NCBI GenBank assembly: GCA_003049465.1 | Contig: PYSS01000062.1 | Location: 62,001 to 126,000, forward strand | Direction: 5' to 3' | DNA length: 64,000 bases | Source of the DNA: Magnaporthiopsis rhizophila | Taxonomy: Eukaryota; Ascomycota; Sordariomycetes; Magnaporthales; Magnaporthaceae | Shown here: one piece after another, positions 1-10,290 of the stretch | How the letters are laid out: the number at the start of each line of letters is the position of its first letter | Position numbering within the stretch: position 1 is the stretch's first letter | The notes under the pieces: model-generated | What the model was told of the DNA's origin: nothing | Database searches by the model: none | The model's input: only the letters and a program-made list of their open reading frames with translations | Position numbers and translations under genes: made by a program

Positions 1-799
1 CTCCTGCTTGTCGCCTGGCTTGAGGTCTAGCGAAGTGACCGATTTGAGCTTGTATTCCTGCGACATTGCCCGGGCGGAGATGCGACTGATATGGGAGGAT
101 GACGTCACGACGAAGGCTGGTCTGGCGAGGAAGATAGACCGGATTGTTCTTGGATGAAAGCAAACCTGTCGAGAAGCAGAGAGGACTGACGCCAAGCTCA
201 TGTCAGGAGGAGACGGGGCTGGTGATATTAAGAGAGAGGCGGCAGTTCGTCGCCAGCAAATCGAATCGGACGATGGCTAGGCAAACTGCCGGGGACAGCA
301 TGCGGGGTTGGCGACGCCTTGGGTAGGGGATGCAATTAAGCTCTGCGACGACGGTGGGGTTGTTAACGAGCTGGGAGCTTTGAATTTGTCAGACCAGCAA
401 ATGCGAGCTCTCTGAGTGGTCCAACTCTGTAGCTCCTGTTGCAGCGGGGGATGACGTGCGTCTCTGCGACCCTCGAGCCTCGAACCATCCCATGCACGAG
501 CATCCGTGGGTAGCGACGTTCTCCAGCAGCATATCAGACTAGGGTCCCCGAGTTTTAACCGCTCAGTCTGTCGTTGGTTCTCGGCTGACGGGAATAGAGA
601 TTGCTAGTGTTCTTGGGGATTGCATAGCACTCGATGAGATTTGCATACCCTTACAGAGCCGTACTTCCCCTTTGGGGAGCTTAAGCCACCCAGGGGAGCT
701 GAGTCAGGCTCTTGCAGCTGCAGCTGTCCAGCAACTGAGGGGCTCCCAAACGGGAAATCAAACTGTTGTTAACCCAAAAACGTCCATGGCAACTTGGAA
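1..799. other. no gene recognised at left edge
   Basis: Normal-GC sequence with only short overlapping open frames on both strands. None resembles a known family or carries convincing splice sites. It may hold the downstream flank of the adjoining pseudogene. Confidence 0.5.
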
Positions 800-1460
800 G
801 CCTAGCAAGATCTCCCTCCGCAGCTAAATCCGATGGGTCGCCGTGTGGCTTGCCGAAGAGAGCGGCGAGATCCTTCTGGAACGTGGTCACGTCTTCCGGA
901 TTGATAAGGTCGGGCGGCTCGTCCCTGTCGCCGGTCTGCCTCATCTGCGAAGAGGCCCAAGCCCAGTGTCGTCCAGTTGTCGGACGGCGCAATCGGCTGA
1001 ACCGCCTCCATTACGCGGCCCTCCAGGATGTTTGCGACGGACCCGCCGTACTCGTCCGTCCGCCTGTTCGTCGTTTTGGATAGGAAGTGCGTCAGCAGAT
1101 AGCCGTGCGCTCCGTGCAGTTGCATCCCGTCTATGGTGCGGCGCGCGGCTGGCTGAACGCGGCGCCCATGGCTGGTTCCGCTGAGGTTAAACATTCCCGA
1201 TTGGCGCTCAGCAAATCTTTTCTCGGCCCCTACTTTCGACTTCGCATACCGCCATTCTCCATCCGTTATTGTGAGCACTGAAGGTGGGAGAGAGCAAAGA
1301 CTCTTGCCCAGCTGCACGTGTGATGCCGAAATAACCGTTCGACTGGATGTCGTCGTCGCTCCAGTTCGCCAGCTTCTCGACCATGGCAGCCTTCATTATG
1401 GATTCTTGGCCCTCCTTCTGGACAAATGGAAGCTCAGGGGCAGGCTGAGGGCACTAGAAT
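800..1460 (-). pseudogene. old yellow enzyme-type NADH:flavin oxidoreductase remnant
   Basis: Intact members are FMN-dependent ene-reductases folded as TIM barrels. Two blocks survive in different minus-strand frames. An N-terminal block at about 1340-1456 reads MKAAMVEKLANWSDDD, like the family's conserved start region. A central block at about 1030-1130 reads DGMQLHGAHGYLL and then TNRRTDEYGGS, the active-site His region and the signature loop of the family. Frames change between the blocks, the C-terminal half of the barrel is not recognisable, and a stop lies just upstream of the first block, so it cannot make an enzyme. OYE enzymes are common tailoring enzymes in fungal terpenoid clusters and a terpene cyclase lies 2.4 kb away; a shared pathway is only inference. 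Confidence 0.75.
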
Positions 1461-2630
1461 TCGCCGGCCCGAGGGCTTCATAACGCTTCGTGGGACACGC
1501 GCCGGACAGCCTCGGGCAGTTCACGAAGTATCTGATTCGGATGTTAGAGCATGCCGCGGAGTGACTGCCATGATAGTAGCCTAGTGCTTTCTTGTAAACT
1601 TGCCTGGCGTACTCTACTGGCCCCTCTGATACACGCCCGTGGCCTCACACACCTGGATTACTCGCCTTACTGGTTCCTCCTCACACTTTGTTTTTGGGCT
1701 TCAGTTAACTCATGAAGGCGGCTACCGTGCTCCGTTGAGCCTCCTCGACTTGGCATGTAAAGACGTCACTAGAGCCGCAAGACACGAACTTGGGACTCGA
1801 GTGAGAGATCATCTAGGAGATACGTAATATGGACTAGACTACTGTTTCGCCGACACCCATTTCGAAGCCCCGACCTCGAATTCATGCACCTCTGAGTGAC
1901 TGGTCTCGTGGGCAAGTGTGTCCGCGGTATACTACGACGGGCTCGCCAACATCTGGCCGGTCCCGAAAGTGCCTGGCAGCTCTATACGCTCCCCCTTGAT
2001 CTCGTTCTCATGCTAGACGCTGCTTTTGGCTGGTAGGCCGCAGAGTGGTATCCACCGATTGGGTCCCAGCCGGGCAGAACAAGGCCAAACAGCCATAATG
2101 CGGACATATTCCCTTCTCCCTTCCTTTCACCCGAGAAGATGGGAACGAGACCCGCACTGGCGAAAATTGAGCTATTTCGGGGTGAACGCTCCCAAGAAAA
2201 CCTTAAGGTCGCCGGATGGCCGAAATTATCGAATCTGGTGTCGCTTAGAGCAACATTTCCCGTATCAGAGGACCCCAGAAAGAAGGGTGTATGACCCTGT
2301 GGCTTATGCAGACGCGCTGATTTGTCCCGTATCCATATATCTGCTTTCATTACTGCTGTCCCGCGATTGGATGTAGAAATTTCGATGTTGGGTGACCGAG
2401 AGCGTCCGTGTAGAGGGGTGAGATGGGGAAACATGATGAGAAACAAATGAGTGACTAGGTAGGAAAGGAAGTAGAGACAAAGTAGGAAATGAGGTAAGAC
2501 ATTAAATAAAGAACTTGAATACGAAATAAAACACGGAGTAGAACATGATACGGACATGGTAAGAAGAGAACGCGCAATCCACCCGTCTCAACACTTGCCA
2601 CACGCCGCATGCTAACTTGGCAACCACCAA
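1461..2630. other. intergenic, low-complexity purine-rich stretch
   Basis: No supportable gene. About 2400-2545 is a degenerate purine-rich run with repeated GGAAA, GTAGA and AATAAA words, perhaps a decayed simple repeat. It lies just beyond the 3' end of the secreted-protein gene. Confidence 0.5.
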
Positions 2631-3247
2631 TCAGGGGTGGCACTTCTGGTCCTCGAGACATTTAACTGTGATTTAAAAAAGGGTTAGCAAGACTTCATTG
2701 GAGAAAACCCCCAACCATGAGCCGAGCAACAGAAGCTGGCTCGTTGGCGGCAAGATGAGAACTTACAGCAACTAATCCCCATGGTAAACCAGGACCAGAT
2801 CAAGCACGCGCTGCGACACAGGTCCCAGCGGTCATAGCAGTCTTTCGTCGACGGGTGCACATGGGTGGGGTCTGGCTTTGGCCAGATGGTGGAGGTAGAG
2901 GTGGCCACCATGGTTGTGACGGTCCGGGTCCCGGTCAAGGGCGCTGGGGTTGGGGGCGGCATGGTCGTGTTGTTGTTGGTGCTGCTCCTGGCTGAGGACA
3001 TGGTGGACACGGTGGTGCCGTTGTTCTGAATGTTGGTCATGGGCGCTGTAGTCAGGAGCGGCATGGTCGTGTTGTTGGTGCTGCTCCCGGCCGGGATCAC
3101 GGTGGTGAGGGTGGTGTCGTTGGTCTGACTGGTAGCAAGGGTGGTGTCGTTGGTCTGACCGCTGGCAAGGGTGGTGTTGTTGGTCTGACTAGAGATGGCA
3201 ACCGCCGGGAGTGCGAACACGAGGCACGGCTTCCAAGGGCGGACCAT
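2631..3247 (-). CDS. small secreted Thr/Asn-rich protein with six-Cys C-terminus
   Basis: Two exons, complement(2767..3247) and complement(2631..2665), give 171 aa. The intron (2666-2766) has donor GTAAGT, branch GCTAACC and acceptor CACAG. The start at 3247 is chosen because it opens a signal peptide (MVRPWKPCLVFALPAVAIS); an upstream in-frame Met at 3439 gives no signal. The mature part carries three direct copies of a SQTN(N/D)TTLA-type unit, then longer TTM/NNTT repeats rich in N-glycosylation sequons and Thr. After a KPDP spacer comes a compact tail with six cysteines spaced C-x6-C-x3-C-x10-C-x2-C-x5-C, ending in CHP. The last three cysteines appear only if the intron is removed, which supports the model. 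It is probably a secreted, O-glycosylated wall or effector-like protein; no family recognised. Confidence 0.7.
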
Positions 3248-3835
3248 TCTGGATGTATGTGATACCAATGACGTGTTTTTGGATGGCTCCGGGGTTCTAG
3301 GCGCCGGCATATAGCAGAGTCTCTGTCTGGAGAGAGATTGCGCCGCTTTCATAGTGAAGGTGTAGATTGATCTCCGGAAACCAACCTTAACCTTTAATGT
3401 TGGGTGAAGCATCTCCGAATGCTGGAACTGCAGTTGCAAGTAAAACTCCTACCAAACTTTTGCCCTTACCAAAATCTTGGAAGTGTAAGCCGTGAAGCGA
3501 GTATCACTAGGTTCAGCCACCGGAGTTACCACTTCCACGAACTTGTATCTCACACAGGGTGGATACTTTTGAGGCAGGCGCCAACGGCCCGCAATAGGCA
3601 TCACGAGAGCGGTCTAGGAAGACAGATGCCTAGATTTGACGGTCAGATGTGCAATCACATATTGTCTGAGTCCAAATCTTGAACATTCCATGGCACAGAT
3701 CACATAAATAGCTGATAGTGTACTCTACTTGATGGCTCATCTTCCACCACCCCCTAATCATAGCCCACAACCTTCAGCTCTGTTCTCGTCATCAAGAGTA
3801 ACATCACCTTTTGTATCAAAATCAAGACCATTGCC
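3248..3835. other. divergent promoter region
   Basis: Separates the head of the six-Cys secreted protein gene (minus) from the head of the terpene cyclase (plus), so it should hold both promoters. No individual site is clear enough to name. Confidence 0.45.
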
Positions 3836-5479
3836 ATGACTGCTCGCGGCCCGCTTTGCCAGCCCACCAATCTGGGCGGCACCCATCCCGGCGAGGATGT
3901 TGAGACCAGAGTGCTCGCCAAGCTCAGGGGGCACACGCTGCGCGTACCGGACCCACTGCCCCTGTACGCCAGCGTGCCGTTCCGCTTCAACCGGCACTAC
4001 CCACGACTGGGACGGAAGGTGGACGAGATCCTGGCGGGGCTCGGTCTCAACCCCAAGTCCCTGAGGAAAGCCAAGATCATCGACGTCGCTTATCTGACCT
4101 GCGCGTGAGCTGCCGTCTCCCCATGCCTTACTACTGCCTGTCCTGCCGCTATGGCTGCTCTTCCAAGGCAGGGCATTGCGCTTACCACAAACACATTTTC
4201 TCGTCAACCTTCAGGCAATTCCCCCTCGCAGACTGGGACTCCCTCCTCGTGTTCGCCCACTACACCATCTGGATCTTCCTCTGGGACGATGAGACAGACC
4301 AGAAGCTCTCCAACCGACGGTCCAGCGGCGCCCAAACGGGCAACCCGACCTCAGCCACCGCCGCTGCTGCTCCCACCATCGCCACCGACATGAACCTAGG
4401 GGACACCTACCGCGCCCATTCGCTCATCTACATTGGGCACCAGCTAGGCCTCCATGACGGCGATGAAGACGGGCAAGGGCGTTGCGACTGCCGCGACGTG
4501 CTCGGGACGGACGCCGAGGGCCAGCTCGTGCCGCCGACGTCGGTGTCGGGCGTCTTTGCGTTCGTGGGACCACAACTGCGCGCGAGGTGCGACGGCGGCG
4601 AGATCGGACGCTTCTGGGAGCAGATCCGCAAGTACATGGCCGCGACGGCCGTCGAGCAGGAGATGCGCCTCGTGGGCCGGTTCCCCAGCATCGACGAGTT
4701 CTTCCGCATGCGCTGCCACTCGGTTGGCGTGCTCGTGCATACATCTCTTGCCGTGTAAGTGGCTGCGAGACAACCCTTGAGCCATTTGATATAAACTACA
4801 TACGGTGTACGGGGAAAGGGATAAACGAAGATTAGAAAAGAGAGAGGGACTGACTAGAGAGATTCCTTTCACGCAGAATGCGGTTTGGGTGCGCCGCAAC
4901 CGTCAGTATGTCCAACCTCGACAAATCCATTCAGGAGCAGCTCGACATCATGCAGGACGGAATCAACAAGAACCTTTCGGTGTAAGAGCTTTGTTGCCCC
5001 GAAGCAACCTTACCTACTCGAGCATCATGCTAACTTCAACGAAGGATGAACGACATCTTTTCCCTCAAGAAGGAGTTGGTAAGCGGTGAAGTCCCACTAA
5101 CTCACACAGATTTAGGATGAGAAATAGATCGTTGACCTAGAAACCCGGTGGTCACTAGTCCGAAGGCACACTCCTCAGCCTGATCCCGCTCGCCGTCGCC
5201 GAGTCGGACGCCAGCGGCCAGCAGGGCGTGGTGGCGGCCATGGCCGGGGTTGTGGCCCAGTTCGAGGAGACGACGCGGGCTGTCGTCAAGGCCGGGGCCG
5301 CAGTCCGGCACGAGATCCAGTCGCGGCAGCAGCCGCCGGGCCACGCCGAGTCCGCCGAGGCCTACACGTCCAGCCTCGAGCTCCTGCTTCACGGGTCGGT
5401 CAACTGGACGCTGAAGACGGAGCGCTACGGCGTCGGCGAGTTTATGCAGGATGATGGTTCGCTGGCCATCGTGCTGTGA
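3836..5479 (+). CDS. class I terpene cyclase (fungal sesquiterpene-type)
   Basis: Model join(3836..4104,4215..4754,4877..4981,5045..5078,5159..5479), 422 aa, no internal stop; all introns have GT-AG ends and consistent phases. These enzymes ionise a prenyl diphosphate with Mg2+ and cyclise the cation, in the cytosol. The N-terminal LRVPDPLPLY block (about 36-44) is typical. The Mg-binding acidic motif is WDDETD (D114-D118) after TIWIFL. The second metal site (NSE triad) is N307/S311/E315 in MNDIFSLKKEL, completed exactly by joining exons 3, 4 and 5. A late Arg-Tyr pair, ERYG (R405-Y406), contacts diphosphate in the family. Exon 2 has an Ala/Ser/Thr-rich loop after DDETD. Exon 3 could instead start after the AG near 4916 (10 residues shorter). 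Product unknown; terpene type is inferred from size and motifs. Confidence 0.85.
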
Positions 5480-5779
5480 TGGATACCCATGAGGCTGAGG
5501 GCTTGGATCAGCCTCGCTTGTCCGACAAACAGAATGGGAAAGGGGCAGCGATGTGATGGATGGCACCTTGGCTGGGATGTGCGGTTTAGCAGGAAGAGTC
5601 TCATATTCTTGGCTCAATTTTTGGCTTGGAGCTAATACGGTATTCGTAGCTGATGTCATATTTTTGGCCGATTGATCGCTATTTATAGCAGATTTCTGTG
5701 CAAGATTTACCGGAGAGAGACCTAGAACAAAACTCTGTCGAACCAGATATCCTAAATTGTTATCATCAAACACGTATCG

Positions 5780-7384
5780 TCAAGGCTTGGGGCATCCCTC
5801 CCTCACAGCCTTAACACGTGCCACGCTAATACCAGAAACTTTGCCCGTTGCGGATTTCCCAACAGCCATCCAAGGGCTCAAGTGACACTCCTTCTTCTCG
5901 GGCACGTAAGTCCAGGCGAGGCACCACTTCCTTCCCAGGCACGCGTCCTGGCAAGTCACGGCGGCTGGGGAGTTTCTCAACGTGGACGTGGCCTCGTCCG
6001 GGTTCCCGACGTAGTCCCAGTCGTTGCGCGAGTGGGACTCGGCGCCGGTTTTGAACGCCTCCTTCTCGCCCAGGATCTCCCACACGTCCCGCCAGGTCGC
6101 GGGCCTGGCCAGCGGGCCAAAGTTAGCGGCGACCTTGCGCATCACGTCGCCCGTCTTGAGCGCGTGGAAGCCGACGAGGAGCGAGCAGACGCGGTCGGCG
6201 CGTATCTTGGTCGACCAGGGGTCCTCGCCGTTGAAAAAACGCTTGTGGCCCTCCTGTGCTCCAACACAACATATTAGCGTGGTGTGAACAAAACAATTAG
6301 GATTTGTGGCTCTACGAACCTGTACATATATGCCAATTCGATTAAAAGTGACAGCTAATAGCCAGTCGCCCAGCTTCGCCGTTGTGGAGGCCTCGTGGTT
6401 GCCCGCCCCGACGGCCTCGCGGTGCTTGCGAAAGAGTTTTGTCATGGCCGCTTGAGACACAAAAAAATTGGATCCTCCGTGTCCAAATCGGCCCGTCCAA
6501 TGGCCCTCTGCGTTCCCCAAGTAGTGTAACTTGCTGGGGTCAAACTGCTGGAGTAGCTGCTTGGCTGAGGGCAACATCAGATACGAGTCGTCGTCTGCCA
6601 TTATGTACCACTTCTCATTAGGCCACCGATTGTAGGCCATTTCCAAGCTCGAGACAAACTGCAAGATGAGCGTGGGCGTAAGTTAGCGTTCTCTAGTCTG
6701 GCTAGGGTCCGAGTGTTTGCAGATAAAATTGGCGAGGTCTCGCGTGAAGTGAAATATCACTAACTTTCATCACGTCAAGTTCGTATCCAAACTCCTTGTT
6801 GTAGCGGTTCAGCCGCTCTGCATCGCCAGCAGCCAAGGCGTCCTGGAAATCATTGTAGTTTTTCACGCGCTTCGCGTCTGGTGGCAGGGGTGGCACCGAC
6901 GCATCTATGGTGAAACGGACCGAATCGTACATCTGCAGAGTATGCTTCTGACCCTGGGCCGTGATGGAGAAGTTGGCCACATAATCGGCCACCAGGAATA
7001 GCTTGTCCAGATTTATATTCTCTGCATGGGCGTCCAGCCACCCCTGGATCCGGTCACGTGTTCCATAGCCGCTTTTCATGATGACTACCACGTCGGACAG
7101 CATGTCCACGGGGTGCGGCGGCGGCCGGTGGGAGAAGACCTGCTCGTCCGAAAGGCGGTCTGCAAAGGGCCAGCTCCAGTAATACTTGGGCATGAGATAT
7201 ATGAAACTTCTTTGGTTCAGCCAGGGACGTAATAGCGGAGGGCGGCAGGTCGTGGCCGGGCGGCTTACCTGTCAAACGGCGTGGCCAGCCAGACGACGAG
7301 AAGCAATAATATGCCGGCTATGGCGATGTGGGATCGGCGGCGGCGCGCCATGGCCATGATGGCGGGCGGTTTGATCATGGTCAT
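5780..7384 (-). CDS. GT31 / Fringe-like glycosyltransferase, type II membrane protein
   Basis: Four exons, complement(7206..7269.. start 7384), i.e. 7269-7384, 6765-7206, 6320-6658 and 5780-6253, give 456 aa. The short N-terminus has an Arg cluster (ARRRRS) followed by a single hydrophobic anchor (about 21-36), as in Golgi type II enzymes. The catalytic domain contains WYIMADDDSY (DDD 208-210), the metal/nucleotide-sugar DxD region, then GHGGSNFF and a FNGEDPW block. The C-terminus has a Cys-rich segment (CQDACLGRKWCLAWTYVP) resembling a PAN/apple-type module. The 66-nt third intron is a multiple of three and unspliced RNA would stay open, but splicing joins YVQ to EGHKRFF as in relatives. 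The acceptor of intron 1 is ambiguous by 3 nt (7207 or 7210). It is tail-to-tail with the terpene cyclase, 300 bp apart. Sugar donor and target unknown. Confidence 0.8.
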
Positions 7385-8833
7385 GGCGCAGGGGTCCGCC
7401 GTGGCAAATGAACGAGCGGGACGAGCAGCATCGGCTTGAGCAGTCGCAGGAAAGAAATGATGCTCGCGAGCAAAAGTGGGATGTCGATTGAAGCCATGGC
7501 CGCATCTGACAGGCTTGGCTCGTCCTCACGTGGCTCGCTTTCGACCCCTGAATCGATCCTGGATGCGAGATATGCCCACATTCAGCCCCGGATTCCGGGG
7601 TTAGGGGTATACCGGTCCCGCCGGCAAATCAGAGGCTCAGCCCCTCTCGAGGCCTCTCCGCCACCGATGCCTGAGCCGAGGCGTGGCTTGGTCGATTCCG
7701 TGGGCTGTCTCGTCTTTGTCCATGTCGGCATCGACGAACCTGTGACCTTTTGAAGGCAGCTGGACAAGGAAGTCTCGGACCGAGGCCATGCGGCAAGACC
7801 CAGGACCCCGAACGGCCGGCCTGACTCCCTGGGGTGGTCGGAGAAGTCTGGACTCTTGGCACGCGCCAGTCGGAAGCCTCCATTTTAGCCTGCGCCACGC
7901 CCGGGTTTCCGACGGAACGTGTTGGGACTTGTTCCACGGTCGCAGGCATGCCATGCGCCTGGATCCGTCCGGTGGCATGTTGGCCTCCCGGTTGGTCCCG
8001 TGCGACCCCAGACGGGTTCAATCACCGCTGAGCGACTGACGCCAGGTGACGTCGCTGGCGCATCCCAAATGCCAAGGTGGCCAGCACACAAGATGGAAGT
8101 TCAGCACACACGATCATCAGCGGCGCCAATTACGTTTGTGCCGCGCAAGATCGCTGCAGACCCCAAGCGAGAGTGAGCTATCAGACTGCACAGCCTCCCA
8201 GGCCGGCAAATAATACAAATACACATTTGTACACCTCATGATGGGTGCTTGCTCACAACGAGTCGCACTCGAGCCCAACCGTACTACTCCACGCCCCTTT
8301 GTTGGGCCTACTAAGCCCAACTGTGCCCGCTCGCTGTCTCCCTTACCCCTTGCATCGGGCGCCTGCAGTCGACTTGCTCTGACCGGTGAGGAAAAAAGAA
8401 GGAAAAAAAAAAGGGGGGCCGGCGGCAAAGCCAGACAAAGAAAGCCTCTCAGCAAATCAATTAAAAGAGGGCGTCTGAAAGGCGAGGCTCAGCCACACCC
8501 GGGGCGACTCATTCCATTGAAGAACCAAACCAACGCCCGCCCTATTTGTTCGCCTTGGGCCCTCCCTTCGGAGAAAGGTTCATACTTGCCATTCATATCC
8601 ATCCTTCAATGTCAAACAATGAACGCACCATCTAACCCGCCTTGCAGATAAGGGCGGCGAGTCGCACTGCCTTTCCTGAGGACAAGCGTTTGCGTCCTGC
8701 AAAAAAGGCGCATACAATCCTCGGAGCCAGGACAGCGAACAAGAGCAACAGAAGGACGGAAAGAGAGAGGGAAACGACAAGACAAGACAAGAGAGGAGGG
8801 AAAGAGGGAAAGAGGGGAAAAAAAAAAGAAACG
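7385..8833. other. intergenic, divergent promoters
   Basis: About 1.4 kb between two divergent genes. Overlapping open frames on both strands at 7580-8170 show no family resemblance and no consistent splice sites. A purine-rich leader (8390-8430 and 8755-8830, GA and A runs) precedes the ATG of the next gene, as often seen in fungal 5' leaders. Confidence 0.5.
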
Positions 8834-9775
8834 ATGGCGGTCGACAGCATCACCAGGATCCCCACCCCGGCACCGCGCAACCTGATGATGGTCGCCAACG
8901 CTGCAAGAAAGGTCGACGCCGGCGTGGGTTCGCCGTACGACCAGGCGGACGAGCGGGGCTTCCTGTTCGGGCGGGTCATCGTCATCAGCATGCGGCTCGA
9001 GCTCGTGACGGAGAAGTACAAGGAGCCCAAGCGCGGCGGCAGCGGCGGCAGCACGACGCGCAAGCTGACGGCCCAGCGCTGGCAGTACCGGTGCGCCAAC
9101 CGGGACGAGCTGCGCGACGAGGCCCGACGCGCCGTCAAGGTCCTGGGCACGTCACTTCCCGAGAGCGCCGCCAACAAGCGCCTTCGCGATCAGTCGGCCC
9201 GGGTGCTTGACGCCCTCGGCCTGGGCGCCGACTTTCCCGTGTTTTTCTCCGAGGACATGGTCATGCTCGACGGCTACGTCCAGCACCTGCTCGACCGCAG
9301 CTGCCCGGGCTTGTCGCTCGAGTTCAGGGCATTTCTCAGCCGATTCCGACGCCACCTGCTGCCCCTCGAGCAGTTCAACCTGCTGTTCGACAACCTTACC
9401 AAGGAGCACAACCACTCGCTCGCCTCGCCCGCCGTCGACTACCATGAGCTCCTGTTCCCGCCCGCGCAGGTGGTGACAGCAACAACGCCCAACGGTGCCG
9501 CCGTGGTGGAGCGCCGCGAGGTCGAGCGCGAGGTGATCGTGTGCGTCAACTCGGGCGGCCACGACACGGACCTCGGCAGGGACGCTCTTTTCCCCAGCCA
9601 CCGCGCTCCGGAAAAGTACAACGCGACGACAGGACGTTGCGGCTACGGCGGCGAGATTGCCCGGGTGCAGAGGGAGTACCAGGCGTGTCATAGGCAATGC
9701 GTCTCGGACGACCGGTTGGAAGAGGCGCTATTATGTCACAGGATGATTTGCGTCTTCAGGAGGCCGCGCAGGTAG
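8834..9775 (+). CDS. hypothetical protein, 313 aa, unrecognised
   Basis: Single-exon frame. The ATG at 8834 is preferred to the frame start at 8642 because the upstream part is a low-complexity Lys/Arg-rich leader over a GA-rich tract. The protein has no signal peptide or membrane segment. The middle (about 85-210) is rich in charged and Leu residues and should be helical (QYRCANRDELRDEARRAV; LDGYVQHLLDR). A loop of small residues (GGSGGST) lies near residue 60. The C-terminus is Cys/Arg-rich, ending FRRPRR. I do not recognise a domain. Strong GC bias at third positions and length argue for a real gene. Confidence 0.6.
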   Translation: MAVDSITRIPTPAPRNLMMVANAARKVDAGVGSPYDQADERGFLFGRVIVISMRLELVTEKYKEPKRGGSGGSTTRKLTAQRWQYRCANRDELRDEARRAVKVLGTSLPESAANKRLRDQSARVLDALGLGADFPVFFSEDMVMLDGYVQHLLDRSCPGLSLEFRAFLSRFRRHLLPLEQFNLLFDNLTKEHNHSLASPAVDYHELLFPPAQVVTATTPNGAAVVERREVEREVIVCVNSGGHDTDLGRDALFPSHRAPEKYNATTGRCGYGGEIARVQREYQACHRQCVSDDRLEEALLCHRMICVFRRPRR

Positions 9776-10290
9776 CGGAAGCCGCTTGTCTTTGACTGCA
9801 ATTCACCGATACCACGAACGATTACGATACGTATGGGGCGTTAAGCCGTGTACTATATCAACAACCACAACAAAAGCGCTGCTCAATTAGATGCGGGATA
9901 GAGTCGAGTGTCGGTGGCTAGATTAAAAGCCGACACGGTATTTTAATTAAGTTATGAAGTAATGTCAAATCTCTAAATCTACCACCCTTGTCACTGTTTC
10001 TCCCCGTTGGCTACCCGGAGGACTGGCTTGCATGGGAAACCGAGTAAAGCCAGAAGGGTTGCTGCTCCGGGTACAGCGGTAAGGAATGACGATGTGAATG
10101 ATGTACAAGACAAAATAATGCGAGAAAGCAAGTAAAGAAACAGAAAAAGGAACAGTGGCGCCTCTATCATGCCTGCGGCTTCTTCTCTTCTCGGCCTGTG
10201 TTCAGCAAGAAATTATAAATTACAAACAAAGGGAATGCACACTCAATATGCACGCAAGCCTGCTATGTACGGCACACGGCTCAAGTCTCG
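9776..10290. other. convergent 3' region
   Basis: Space between two convergent genes. AT-richer than the flanking coding DNA, with AATAAA-like words; presumably both 3' UTRs. No gene seen. Confidence 0.5.

Noticed and set aside
681..1184. Several overlapping plus-strand frames
   Set aside because: Opposite the OYE remnant, no family resemblance.
5102..5773. 223-codon minus frame over the terpene cyclase C-terminus
   Set aside because: Shadow of exon 5, which carries the cyclase signature on the plus strand.
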